Numbered from the stretch's first letter, positions 1-8,687 are shown. The stretch is DNA of 64,000 bases from Bacillota bacterium (GCA_023402845.1 JAEYFP010000002.1:1-64000), one strand, 5' to 3'. Notes: generated by a model from the sequence alone, not told the origin. Made by a program: numbers and translations.

Positions 1-137
1 TTGTTCGCAACTTAATTCTACTACAAAAGGACTGGTGATTCCTTATATTTTTGGCATTTTTTAAAAGTTGTTTACAAGAGATATTGTGAATTAGGGCTTC
101 TGTGGATAAATTTACGGAAACTCAAGTGACAATTGCC

Positions 138-166
138 TTGACAGGCAGGAGCGTTTCTGCTAAGTT
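138..166 (+). promoter_or_regulatory. Candidate promoter of the ABC-F gene
   Basis: A perfect TTGACA at 138-143 is followed after 17 bases by TAAGTT (161-166), a weak -10 match. If used, transcription would begin near 173 and give a leader of about 340 nt before the ABC-F start codon. No other feature is supported in bases 1-398 apart from a 12-codon open frame at 321-359 that lacks a convincing ribosome binding site. Confidence 0.3.
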
Positions 167-398
167 AAGTGGCAGAGAGAAACGGTGAAATCTAGCCGTA
201 TATAAAGTCAGGGGTGAAAAGATGAAGATTAGTTCTTGCAAATAAAGTAATTTAAGCAGCGTTTGAAACAGGGATATGCACGGACAATATCCGGGCAGGT
301 CTGTTTGTTTACGGTGCGGCATGCAAGAAAATCTTCCCTTCAACAGAAATGATAGATAGCCGTGGTATCCTATGGCGGTGATGCAGAGTGATTTAAGG

Positions 399-469
399 AC
401 GCAGGAAGAAATTTCTTTCTGTGTTTTTTTATTTCATAAAAAATTCTTCGAAATTCCCTATGAAATAAA
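399..469 (+). promoter_or_regulatory. Attenuator-like double hairpin ahead of the ABC-F gene
   Basis: Bases 399-408 pair with 415-424 in a 10-bp stem (two G-U pairs), directly followed by seven T (424-430), the form of an intrinsic terminator. A second perfect 11-bp inverted repeat, TTTATTTCATA (428-438) and TATGAAATAAA (459-469), uses the T tract of the first, so the two structures may compete. It lies 46 bases before the start codon of an antibiotic-resistance type ABC-F gene. Genes of this family are known to be controlled by antibiotic-responsive leader attenuation; that it happens here is inference. Confidence 0.6.
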
Positions 470-514
470 GTCGGTCCATGTATGCTGCTCCGGACAGAAA
501 GGAGATTACAGTTT

Positions 515-2008
515 ATGGCACAGATTACAGTGACAAATTTGACATTCGGCTATGAGGGCAGCCCGGATCATGTGTTTGAGCGGCTTTCCTTTCAGATTGA
601 TACCGATTGGAAGCTCGGATTTATAGGCAGAAACGGAAAAGGAAAAACTACTTTTTTAAAGCTTTTATCAGGGCAATATGAGTACGGCGGCTCTATTTCC
701 TCGCCGGCAGTGTTTGATTATTTTCCATATGAGTTAAATGAAGAAGAAAAAAGGAACCTGACAATTGATGTGGCAGAGCGTTTGGAGCCGGATTTTGAGT
801 TATGGAAGGTGTGCAGGGAATTGAGTCTGATGAATTGTGATGCAGATTGCCTGTACAGAGAATTTCATACACTCAGCAACGGGGAACAGACAAAAGTTAT
901 GCTGGCCCTATTGTTTTCGAAGGAAAATCAATTTCTTCTAATTGACGAGCCGACAAATCATCTTGATATGGAGACAAGAACACTCGTTATGAATTATTTA
1001 AATGGAAAGAAAGGGTTTATTCTCGTTTCCCATGACCGTGCGTTTCTAGACGGCTGTATTGATCATGTGCTTGCATTCAATCGGGAGAACGTCGAAATAC
1101 AGCAGGGAAATTTCAGTACGTGGTGGGAAAATAAGAAACGGCAGGATACATTTGAACAGAACGAAAACGAAAAACTGCGGCGGGAAATCAAGTCACTGCA
1201 GGAATCGGCAAGGCGCACGGCGAGGTGGGCAGATAAGATCGAACAGACAAAAATCGGTTTTGACCCGACGAGGGAAGAGCGAAATATCAGTACTCGCGCC
1301 TATATCGGAGAAAAAAGCAAACGGATGCAGCAGAGAAGAAAAAATCTGGAACGGCGGCAGAGTACGGCAATAGATGAGAAAGAGGGACTGTTAAAGAATA
1401 TTGAGGAGACGGTGCAGCTTAAGCTTAAGGTTCTGAAGTTTCACAAGGACGTACTGATCAGAGCAAAGGAGCTTGTGCTTGGATACGGCTCAAAAGAGCT
1501 GTTTGAACCGGTTGATTTTGAGGTGAGGAACGGGACAATTCTGGCGTTTGGCGGGAAAAACGGCTGCGGAAAGTCAAGTATTTTAAAGCGTCTTATGGGA
1601 GCGGAAATAAAGACGCAGGGTGCGCTTACTGTAGCGGCAGGGTTGGTGATTTCCTATGTGCCGCAGGATGCCTCCTTTCTGTGCGGCAGTCTAAGGGACT
1701 TTATTCGGGAAAGCGGTATCGGGGAGAGCCTGTTCAAGGCTGTTTTGCGTAAGCTGGATTTTGATCGGAAGCAGTTTGAAAAGCGTATGGAGGATTATAG
1801 CGAAGGACAGAAGAAAAAGGTGCTGCTCGCTAAAAGCTTATGTACGCCCGCGCATTTATACATCTGGGATGAGCCGCTTAATTATATTGATATTTTCTCG
1901 CGCATGCAGCTGGAGGAGCTTATAACGCGCCTGAAGCCGACGATGCTGCTTGTGGAGCACGACAAGGAATTCCTTAAGAATATAGGAGCTGTACTGGTGA
2001 CGCTTTGA
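515..2008 (+). CDS. ABC-F ribosome-protection ATPase, Lsa family
   Basis: Soluble ATPase of the ABC-F class, with two ATP-binding domains and no membrane segment. These proteins bind the ribosomal E site and dislodge lincosamide, streptogramin A or pleuromutilin antibiotics. Domain 1 has a Walker A (GRNGKGKT, about residue 40), signature LSNGEQ and Walker B with DEPTNHLD. Domain 2 has GKNGCGKS, signature YSEGQ and the variant DEPLNYID typical of Lsa-type proteins. A charged linker lies between them. The start at 515 is chosen because GAAAGGAG (497-504) sits 10 bases upstream; an in-frame ATG at 482 would lie upstream of that site. Length (497 aa) matches Lsa proteins. The exact drug spectrum cannot be read from sequence, and an intrinsic housekeeping role is possible. 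Confidence 0.88.
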   Translation: MAQITVTNLTFGYEGSPDHVFERLSFQIDTDWKLGFIGRNGKGKTTFLKLLSGQYEYGGSISSPAVFDYFPYELNEEEKRNLTIDVAERLEPDFELWKVCRELSLMNCDADCLYREFHTLSNGEQTKVMLALLFSKENQFLLIDEPTNHLDMETRTLVMNYLNGKKGFILVSHDRAFLDGCIDHVLAFNRENVEIQQGNFSTWWENKKRQDTFEQNENEKLRREIKSLQESARRTARWADKIEQTKIGFDPTREERNISTRAYIGEKSKRMQQRRKNLERRQSTAIDEKEGLLKNIEETVQLKLKVLKFHKDVLIRAKELVLGYGSKELFEPVDFEVRNGTILAFGGKNGCGKSSILKRLMGAEIKTQGALTVAAGLVISYVPQDASFLCGSLRDFIRESGIGESLFKAVLRKLDFDRKQFEKRMEDYSEGQKKKVLLAKSLCTPAHLYIWDEPLNYIDIFSRMQLEELITRLKPTMLLVEHDKEFLKNIGAVLVTL

Positions 2009-2105
2009 CAGGCAGGCACTTTCCAAAAGGTGTCTGATGTGCTAAAATAAATGGCATAAATGTGGTTGCGGCTTATGCGATCACTGAGAAAGGGCAGTGT
2101 GCATC

Positions 2106-2609
2106 ATGTATGACAAATTAACGCAATCTGACGTCAAAAAGATGGAGGAGGAAATTGAGTACAGGAGGCTGACGCTTCGTCCGCAGCTTTTGGAATCGGT
2201 GAAGGAAGCAAGGGCTCATGGGGATTTAAGCGAAAATTTTGAGTACCACGCAGCAAAACGGGAGAAGAACAAAAACGAGAGCCGTATTCGGTATCTGGAT
2301 AGAATGATTCGTTCGGCTGTTGTTATTTCCGACAGCTCCAAGTTGGATGAGGCCGGTATCAACAATACGATAACGGTTTATTTTGAAGAGGAAAATCAGG
2401 AGGCGCAGTACAAAATCGTGACGACGGTGCGCAGCAACTCCTTGAAGGGACTGATCAGCATAGAATCACCGCTTGGGAAGGCACTGCTCGGTCACAAGGC
2501 CGGCGATCGGATCATGGTACAGGTCAGTGAAACAATCAGTTATCACGTTGTGATTCGAGCGATCGATAAATCCACCGATGATGTGCAGGATGCCATTCGG
2601 CAATACTAA
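2106..2609 (+). CDS. GreA/GreB family transcription elongation factor
   Basis: Rescues backtracked RNA polymerase by stimulating transcript cleavage through the secondary channel. The N-terminal half is the coiled-coil with the family motif GDLSENFEYHAAK, carrying the acidic tip residues, at about residues 39-51. The C-terminal half is the FKBP-like globular domain, ending in the SPLGKALLGHKAGD motif. The 167-aa length is slightly longer than usual GreA (about 157). ATG 2106 is preferred over an in-frame GTG at 2097 because the AAAGGG site at about 2089-2094 is too close to the latter. The gap of about 100 bases after the ABC-F gene holds no clear terminator, so co-transcription is possible. 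The genome may have another greA, so I give no symbol. Confidence 0.88.
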   Translation: MYDKLTQSDVKKMEEEIEYRRLTLRPQLLESVKEARAHGDLSENFEYHAAKREKNKNESRIRYLDRMIRSAVVISDSSKLDEAGINNTITVYFEEENQEAQYKIVTTVRSNSLKGLISIESPLGKALLGHKAGDRIMVQVSETISYHVVIRAIDKSTDDVQDAIRQY

Positions 2610-2639
2610 AGCAGAGGTTTGACAGGAGAACGGAATACT

Positions 2640-3653
2640 ATGCAAAAGGATGAAATTATAATCAGAAATGCAATCGTACATATTTTGGAGACGTCGGTAG
2701 GAATGCCGGTCTTGTCCGAATATTTGCTGGAACGCAATGAGGAAATCAATGACCTGATTCGCGGACATATTTATAAAATCGCATCAGGTGATGATCTGAA
2801 AAGCTGCATATTTGCAGAGGAAGGTTCCGAAATGCTTCAGCTTGTCCGGCAGTTTACGGAAGAGACACTGGTTGCCGCAAGCTGTGAGTTTGCGAATCGG
2901 CTGTATGAGATCATGCGGCAGAATCCCGATATTCCGTCCGCGGATCTGATTGTGGCAACCTATCAGTATGAAGGCAGGATGTTTCTGGCACTTTTGAAGC
3001 TTAACTATAAGACGAGCTTTATCCATATGACGGCAAATGCGGAGGATGGTTCCAACTATAACGACATTATCAGGCAGTGTGCCACGCTGCCGCAGGCTTC
3101 TTCAAGGCTGTCCGAAGCCGTGCTGATTGATCTGGAAGACTATTCTATTCAAATTGTCGAGAAAAAGTATGAGGTCAGCGGAGAAAAGGTGAATTACCTT
3201 TCAGAGCTCTATTTAAACTGTCATGCAAGAATGTCGCAAAAGACGAAGATAGGCATCGTGACGCGTGCGGTCGAACAGATCAATAAGAAATATTTTGACG
3301 AAGAAATCGAAATGCAGATGAAGGCAAAGAGCGTCATTCAAAACGAAATTGCGGAGCAGGGCGTTTTAAATCCGGTCTTGATCAGTGAAAAAATATATGA
3401 GGAATATCCGACGATCAAGGAGGAGTTTGAGGAAAAACTGGAAAAGTACAATCTGGCAAAGGAAGAGGTTCGGCCGCAGAACGAAGCGACCGTAAAAAAA
3501 TTCCAGACCCAGTTCCTAAAAACAGATACGGGAATCGAAATCAATATTCCGATGGATCAGTATAACCACAATGAAAATGTGGAGTTCCTGACGAATCCGG
3601 ACGGAACAATTTCGATTATGATCAAGAATATTAACCGTATTATTTCTAAATAA
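2640..3653 (+). CDS. Nucleoid-associated protein, NdpA/YejK family
   Basis: A 337-aa protein matching the 37-kDa nucleoid-associated family (NdpA/YejK, PF04245) in its opening (RNAIVHILETSVGMPVLSE), in the central region on reading cell lysate-like self-association, and in its length. Members associate with the nucleoid, but their biochemical role is poorly defined. The start at ATG 2640 has GGAG at 2625-2628; an upstream TTG (2619) is less likely. It follows the GreA gene by 30 bases, so the two are probably one operon. The assignment is by overall similarity from memory, and no catalytic motif is expected. Confidence 0.7.
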   Translation: MQKDEIIIRNAIVHILETSVGMPVLSEYLLERNEEINDLIRGHIYKIASGDDLKSCIFAEEGSEMLQLVRQFTEETLVAASCEFANRLYEIMRQNPDIPSADLIVATYQYEGRMFLALLKLNYKTSFIHMTANAEDGSNYNDIIRQCATLPQASSRLSEAVLIDLEDYSIQIVEKKYEVSGEKVNYLSELYLNCHARMSQKTKIGIVTRAVEQINKKYFDEEIEMQMKAKSVIQNEIAEQGVLNPVLISEKIYEEYPTIKEEFEEKLEKYNLAKEEVRPQNEATVKKFQTQFLKTDTGIEINIPMDQYNHNENVEFLTNPDGTISIMIKNINRIISK

Positions 3654-3716
3654 TAAAGAAAAAAGTTGCTGTGAACAGAGTGAATAGTAACGAAAAAGAA
3701 GCAGGAGAGAAACAGG

Positions 3717-4757
3717 ATGAAAAAAGTCGCATTTTTTGATACAAAACCCTACGACAGGGAATCCTTTGACAGGGCAAATAAGGATTACGAGCTGATTTAT
3801 TTTGAAAGCAGGCTTGAGGAGCGCAGCGCAGTGCTGGCGAAAGGCTGCGAGGCGGTTTGTGCGTTTGTCAATGATGATGTGAACGCCGCTGTTATCCGTA
3901 CACTTTGTGAGTTTGGTGTCAAGGTTCTTGTCATGCGTTGCGCCGGTTACAGTAATGTGGATTTTAAAGAAGCCTATGGCAAGCTGAATGTCCTGCGCGT
4001 ACCGGCCTATTCGCCGTATGCGGTCGCAGAACATGCAATGGCACTGCTTTTGACACTGAATAGAAAAATTCATAAGGCTTATAACCGCACACGCGACTTT
4101 AATTTTACACTGTCAGGACTGACAGGCATGGATTTGCACGGAAAAACAGCGGGGATTATTGGGACGGGTAAAATCGGCAGGGTGTTTATTGATATCTGCA
4201 AGGGCTTTGGTATGCGTGTCATTGCATATGACCTGTTTCCGGCCAAGGACAGCGGGATCGATTATGTTGATAAGGACACACTGCTTAAGGAGAGTGATAT
4301 CATTTCACTGCACTGCCCGCTGACGGAGCAGACAAGGCACATCCTCGATGAAGGCGCATTTAGCAAGATGAAAAAAGGCGTTTATATCATCAATACGTCC
4401 AGAGGCGCGCTGATCGCAAGCAATGCCCTGCTTGAGGCATTAAATGATGGAACGGTTAGCGGTGCGGGATTGGATGTCTATGAGGAGGAGGCCGGTTATT
4501 TTTATGAAGATTGGTCGCAGAGCGTTATTCAGGACGATGTGCTCGCTTTGCTTTTGTCAAAACCAAACGTGCTCGTGACATCCCATCAGGCGTTTTTGAC
4601 GTCGGAGGCCCTAAAAAACATTGCGGAAACGACGATTCAGAATTTGGATGAATTTTTCCAGGACAGGACGCTTTCCAACGAGGTGTGCTACCAGTGCGAG
4701 AGCGGAAAAATCATAGAAAACTGTAAAAAACAACAGGGGGAGAAACGCTGTTTTTGA
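3717..4757 (+). CDS. ldhA: D-lactate dehydrogenase (2-hydroxyacid dehydrogenase family)
   Basis: Cytosolic NADH-dependent reduction of pyruvate to D-lactate in fermentation. The Rossmann motif GIIGTGKIGR is at about residues 147-156, flanked by the substrate domain. The catalytic Arg is in NTSRGALI (R229), the Glu lies in DVYEEE (about 256-258) and the His is in SHQAF (H290). The YAVAEHAMALLL motif and the 346-aa length fit the D-LDH branch rather than phosphoglycerate dehydrogenase. A good AGGAGA site precedes the ATG. The tail is Cys/Lys/Gln-rich, with no known function. A related hydroxyacid such as hydroxyisocaproate cannot be excluded as substrate. Confidence 0.88.
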   Translation: MKKVAFFDTKPYDRESFDRANKDYELIYFESRLEERSAVLAKGCEAVCAFVNDDVNAAVIRTLCEFGVKVLVMRCAGYSNVDFKEAYGKLNVLRVPAYSPYAVAEHAMALLLTLNRKIHKAYNRTRDFNFTLSGLTGMDLHGKTAGIIGTGKIGRVFIDICKGFGMRVIAYDLFPAKDSGIDYVDKDTLLKESDIISLHCPLTEQTRHILDEGAFSKMKKGVYIINTSRGALIASNALLEALNDGTVSGAGLDVYEEEAGYFYEDWSQSVIQDDVLALLLSKPNVLVTSHQAFLTSEALKNIAETTIQNLDEFFQDRTLSNEVCYQCESGKIIENCKKQQGEKRCF

Positions 4758-4787
4758 GAATGGGATTCTGATTGTCACAACCTTGCA

Positions 4788-4846
4788 TGACAATTGTCAC
4801 GAATACCCAAAGACCTATTGAAAAGAACGGACTCATCCTGTATGGT
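4788..4846 (+). promoter_or_regulatory. Promoter with upstream 12-bp palindrome
   Basis: TTGAAA (4818-4823), a 17-base spacer and TATGGT (4841-4846) form a promoter just before the flavodoxin-like pair. Eighteen bases upstream of the -35 is the perfect palindrome TGACAATTGTCA (4788-4799), and a further ATTGTCAC half-site lies at 4771-4778. This is a plausible operator for a dimeric regulator. The regulator is not identifiable from the window. Confidence 0.55.
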
Positions 4847-4860
4847 AAAGAAAATACAGG

Positions 4861-5394
4861 ATGGAGGAAATGAATGTGAAGTGTTTGGTACTGTCCACGT
4901 TACCGAGGAGAGATGCACAGACGCCGGGGTTTTTACGGGAGCTGGCCGTTGCCGGCATTCAGGCGGAGGTGATGTATGAAGAGGATTATCATATCGAGGG
5001 CTGCAAAGGCTGCACGCTTTGTTGGCTGAAAACGCCCGGAAAATGTGTGATCCGGGATGATTTTGAATTGATTTTAAAGGAACTGCTGAAAGCAGATCTG
5101 TTTATCTGTCTATCGGAATCAAAGCTGGGATTTGTATCCTACAAGCTGAAAAACATGATTGACCGTATCATTCCGCTTGCAACCCCTTATTTGGAAATCA
5201 GGGACGGGGAGTGCAGACATGTTCCACGCTATGAACAGAAGCTCGGCTTTGCCCTTGTCTATGCAGGAGAAGAAAACAGCGGGTTTTTAAGTGAATGGCT
5301 GTGCTGTGTGGCGAAAAATTTGAACGGTGTGTCCTTTGGTGCACATCACTATCGGGAAAGACGGGTGCTGATCGATGCAATTAACAATATTTAG
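4861..5394 (+). CDS. Flavodoxin-like NAD(P)H-dependent oxidoreductase
   Basis: A flavodoxin-fold protein of the NADPH-dependent FMN reductase type, probably FMN-binding. The opening strand KCLVLSTLPRRD is the phosphate-binding segment. The GCKGCTLCW motif (about residues 43-51) is the Cys-rich region common in this family, and KNMIDRIIP marks the usual dimer/flavin helix. The start is uncertain: ATG 4861, ATG 4870 and GTG 4876 are in frame, and the GGAGGAA at 4863-4869 best serves GTG 4876. It overlaps the next gene by 20 bases, indicating translational coupling with a second flavodoxin-like protein. The physiological substrate is unknown. Confidence 0.7.
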   Translation: MEEMNVKCLVLSTLPRRDAQTPGFLRELAVAGIQAEVMYEEDYHIEGCKGCTLCWLKTPGKCVIRDDFELILKELLKADLFICLSESKLGFVSYKLKNMIDRIIPLATPYLEIRDGECRHVPRYEQKLGFALVYAGEENSGFLSEWLCCVAKNLNGVSFGAHHYRERRVLIDAINNI

Positions 5395-6046
5395 CTGTTC
5401 GCCTCAAGTGAAGGAGAAGAGTGCGTCGGCATTTATTGCGGAAGTCTTTCGGATTGGATTTACCGCGGACCATCAAAACAGCGCTTTCATTTGCCATCTG
5501 CGTGACCGAGGTGATTGGAAACTGCATAAAAAAGCATTTGCGGAAAGTGAACAGGTGTTGTTTGTGCTGCCGCTTTATGTGGACTGTATTCCCGGTATGC
5601 TGATGGAATTTTTAGAATATATTGAGGACTGGAGGACGGTAGAAGGTGCATTCGGAAAAAAGCAGCTTTCCTTCATCGTGCAGTCGGGTTTTCCCGAGGC
5701 GCTTCAGCTTAGGGTCTGTGAAAAATATCTGGAGCAGCTGCCTTCCCGGCTTGGCTGTCAGTATGGCGGAACGCTGTTAAAAGGCGGACAATATGGAGTT
5801 GCCTATGCAATGGGACGGAGGGCCAAGACGCAGACAGGCGGCGACTTTGCGGAGTGGGGAAAGAAATTTGCCAAGACGCAGCGTTTTACAAAGGAGGAGG
5901 CCACTGCCTTTGCGGCGCCGGAACGTTTCAGTAAAAAGACGGCTCGTCTGTTCAAAATGCTGATGCCGGTCAGCAGGATCATGTGGAATCGGCTTGCGAA
6001 AAGAAACGGGGCAACGCAGAGACTGGATGCAAAGCCCTATCTGTAA
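5375..6046 (+). CDS. Flavodoxin-like family protein
   Basis: A 223-aa protein beginning with a flavodoxin-type first strand and loop (MQLTIFSCSPQVKEKSASAFI). It has the LPLYVDCIPGMLMEFLEYIED segment typical of NADPH-dependent FMN reductase-like folds. The C-terminal third is basic and lacks family motifs I recognise. Its start lies within the end of the preceding flavodoxin-like gene, so the two are probably translated together and may work as partners. I cannot assign a substrate. Confidence 0.6.
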   Translation: MQLTIFSCSPQVKEKSASAFIAEVFRIGFTADHQNSAFICHLRDRGDWKLHKKAFAESEQVLFVLPLYVDCIPGMLMEFLEYIEDWRTVEGAFGKKQLSFIVQSGFPEALQLRVCEKYLEQLPSRLGCQYGGTLLKGGQYGVAYAMGRRAKTQTGGDFAEWGKKFAKTQRFTKEEATAFAAPERFSKKTARLFKMLMPVSRIMWNRLAKRNGATQRLDAKPYL

Positions 6047-6089
6047 CCAATCAGCACATTTTAAAAAGTGCGAAATAAGTTGCTTTTTG

Positions 6090-6117
6090 TTGAAAATCTG
6101 TGTAAACTTAGGATAAT
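6090..6117 (+). promoter_or_regulatory. Promoter of the REC-EAL gene
   Basis: TTGAAA (6090-6095), a 16-base spacer and GATAAT (6112-6117), 40 bases before the start codon. Confidence 0.45.
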
Positions 6118-6156
6118 CACATTCCTGTTAAAATATGACACAGCTTGGAGGCACTT

Positions 6157-8304
6157 ATGGGAATTACAGAAAATTTGGGAATAAAGAAAAAGACGCTGCT
6201 GATTGTAGATGACAACAAATTGAGCCGAATGATTCTTGAAAAAATACTGAACCGGGATTATATCCTTTTACAGGCTGAAAACGGGCAGCAGGCGTATGAA
6301 ATACTTGAGAGGGATGACGGCAATATTGAGGGAATTCTTTTGGATGTCATTATGCCGGTCATGAACGGTTTTGAATTTTTAATAAAGATTAATCAAAATA
6401 AAACATATCAAAATATACCGATTATCGTTACGACAGGAACCAGTGAAAGGGAAGCTGAGAGAAGAGCACTGGAGCTTGGCGCATGGGATTTCGTACCCAA
6501 GCCCTATGATGCCAAGATTGTCAGCTACCGCGTAAAGAATGTAATTGCCCGCAGCCAGATAGAAGCTTTTGAAAAGCTGAAATATCTGGCTGAATTTGAC
6601 GAATTAACCGGTATCTATAATAAAACAAATTTTTTTGATTCTACGCAGTTCATGCTATATACTCACCCCAATGATCAATTTGTATTTGTTCGAATTGACG
6701 TGACGCGTTTTAAGCTGATCAACTCCTATTATGGGCTGTCTAAAGGGGATCGGCTGCTGCAATTTATCGCGGACAATATCAGGGATTTTGTCCGGGGAAA
6801 GCATTTAATTACTTATGGAAGAATCCGGGCGGATGTGTTCGCCCTTTGCTTTATTTATGAAGGAGATGAGAAACTTAAGCATTGTCTGGACAGTTTTACA
6901 AACTGCTTCAAAACCTATCCGCTTGGATTTGACATTGTGCCGAATTATGGAGTTTACCTGATAGATGAACCGCAGATACCGGTAAATACGATGTATGACA
7001 GAGCAACACTTGCAGCGGAATCCGTAAAGGGCAACTATTTGCGGAACAGCGCGTATTATGATTCCAATATGGAGGCGGCGATTAAAAGGGAACAGGAGAT
7101 TGCAGGTCAGATGGGAAATGCCCTTTTGGAGGGACAGTTTATCGTATACATTCAGCCGAAGTATAATCTGCAGACCGATACGCCCTGCGGAGGCGAAGCG
7201 CTTGTGCGCTGGCTCCATCCCACAAAGGGCCTTGTTTCACCGGGATTGTTTATTCCGGTACTTGAAAAAAATGGATTTGTTTCGCAACTCGATTACTATA
7301 TGTGGGAAAAGGTCTGCGCCCTGCTTAGAAAGTGGATGCTTGCAGGGAAAAATCCGTGTCCGGTTTCTGTCAATGTTTCCAGAATTGATATTTATAATTC
7401 ACGACTTGTGGAAATTTTGTGCGGTATCACGGCGAAATATCAGGTGCCCCGCAATCTGCTTCAGCTGGAATTGACAGAGAGCGCTTATACGGACAATGTC
7501 GAGCTGATCAGCGATACAATCAACCGGCTGCGTCAAAAGGGTTTTACGGTTTTAATGGATGATTTTGGAAGCGGTTATTCTTCGTTGAATGTTTTAAAGG
7601 ATGTCGTGGTGGACATTTTGAAGATTGATATGCGCTTTTTCGGATATACGGACGAAAGCGGCAGAAGTGAAAGCATCATTGCGGCTGTTGTACGGATGGC
7701 CAAATGGCTGGGAATCCCTGTTGTGGCCGAAGGTGTGGAAAAGAAGCAGCAGGTGGAATTTTTGAGAAGCATCGGCTGTGAATATGTGCAGGGGTTTTAT
7801 TTTGCAAAGCCGATGCCGGTTGATGAATATGAAATGCTCGCCAATGAGGCGGAGGCGGCAAAGGAAGAATCCCCCGGACTGTTTTCGGCAGCCACCATCT
7901 GGTCCTCCTGTCCGTTGATGGAAAAGCATTTTTTAGATGTGTCAAAGCCGATGGCAATTTATGAATATGGAAACAGGGGTGTTCAGCTTTTGCGGGTCAA
8001 CGGCGCTTATCATGCAATGTTTGATTATCAGAGTACGGCCGTGAGAGAAGATGATGCATTCGGTATTGTGGAGAAAATTCATCATGAAAGAATTCTCAAT
8101 TTGTTTGAAACATGTGCGGAAACAAAGGGCGAAGAGGAATGTGCCTGCCTGCGCAGAAAGGACGGCAAAGAGGAATGCTGGATCAGGATTTTGCTGCGAT
8201 ATGTCACAAGTGTAGGAAATCAATTGATTTTTTTGGGGGAACTGTCCGAGCAGAAAAGCGAGAAACCGGGCGGAAAGGAGCATTTGGATGGGCAACTTAT
8301 TTAA
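6157..8304 (+). CDS. Response regulator with degenerate GGDEF and EAL domains (c-di-GMP phosphodiesterase)
   Basis: Predicted to lower c-di-GMP in response to phosphorylation. Order: REC domain (about residues 10-135, with the VDD acid pocket, phospho-acceptor in LLDVIMP and the Lys in PKPYD), then a GGDEF-like domain whose signature is RADVF (about 224) instead of GG(D/E)EF and so is unlikely to make c-di-GMP. Next is an EAL domain with EALVRW (E about 347), VNVSR, LELTES, DDFGSGYSS, LKID and AEGVE, all catalytic positions present. A C-terminal PAS-like region of about 130 residues follows. ATG 6157 is chosen over TTG 6145, which overlaps the GGAGG site. The HPt gene downstream overlaps by 17 bases. 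Confidence 0.88.
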   Translation: MGITENLGIKKKTLLIVDDNKLSRMILEKILNRDYILLQAENGQQAYEILERDDGNIEGILLDVIMPVMNGFEFLIKINQNKTYQNIPIIVTTGTSEREAERRALELGAWDFVPKPYDAKIVSYRVKNVIARSQIEAFEKLKYLAEFDELTGIYNKTNFFDSTQFMLYTHPNDQFVFVRIDVTRFKLINSYYGLSKGDRLLQFIADNIRDFVRGKHLITYGRIRADVFALCFIYEGDEKLKHCLDSFTNCFKTYPLGFDIVPNYGVYLIDEPQIPVNTMYDRATLAAESVKGNYLRNSAYYDSNMEAAIKREQEIAGQMGNALLEGQFIVYIQPKYNLQTDTPCGGEALVRWLHPTKGLVSPGLFIPVLEKNGFVSQLDYYMWEKVCALLRKWMLAGKNPCPVSVNVSRIDIYNSRLVEILCGITAKYQVPRNLLQLELTESAYTDNVELISDTINRLRQKGFTVLMDDFGSGYSSLNVLKDVVVDILKIDMRFFGYTDESGRSESIIAAVVRMAKWLGIPVVAEGVEKKQQVEFLRSIGCEYVQGFYFAKPMPVDEYEMLANEAEAAKEESPGLFSAATIWSSCPLMEKHFLDVSKPMAIYEYGNRGVQLLRVNGAYHAMFDYQSTAVREDDAFGIVEKIHHERILNLFETCAETKGEEECACLRRKDGKEECWIRILLRYVTSVGNQLIFLGELSEQKSEKPGGKEHLDGQLI

Positions 8305-8647
8305 AGAGCTCGAAAGGGAAGGCTGTCCTGTCGATGAAATCAGAGAACGTTTTTTAGATGATGAGGACTTTTATCATAGCTGTCTGATAAAGGTAATTAA
8401 GGATAAGAGCTTTGAAAAACTTGGCGAGGCATTGTGTGAGCAGAATGCCAAAGTTGCGTTTGTTTATGCACATACATTAAAGGGCGTCATTTCTAATATG
8501 GGGCTCTCGCGTATGTATGGGACTATCTGCGAAATTGTGGAGCCGCTTCGCAAGGGAGAAACGTCAGATTTGCTTCCGTATTATGGGGAGCTGCTTTTGG
8601 AACTTGAAGAAATCAAATACCTTTGTGCGATCACAGATGATAAATAA
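8288..8647 (+). CDS. HPt domain phosphotransfer protein
   Basis: A 119-aa single-domain histidine phosphotransfer protein. The motif AHTLKGVISNMG places the phosphorylatable His at residue 62 in a four-helix-bundle context. It overlaps the end of the REC-GGDEF-EAL gene, so the likely role is to pass phosphate to or from that REC domain. No hybrid histidine kinase is encoded nearby; the kinase must be elsewhere. Confidence 0.78.
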   Translation: MGNLFKELEREGCPVDEIRERFLDDEDFYHSCLIKVIKDKSFEKLGEALCEQNAKVAFVYAHTLKGVISNMGLSRMYGTICEIVEPLRKGETSDLLPYYGELLLELEEIKYLCAITDDK

Positions 8648-8687
8648 CGAATCTGAGATGTTCTATTTAAAGCCGTATGAAAATAAG

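Noticed and set aside
122..343. A 73-codon - strand frame in the region before the ABC-F gene
   Set aside because: No ribosome site, unusual composition, no recognisable motif.
372..533. A long upstream frame overlapping the ABC-F start
   Set aside because: It has no Shine-Dalgarno before its first codon, and it runs through the terminator stem and the ABC-F ribosome site, so I did not treat it as a leader peptide.
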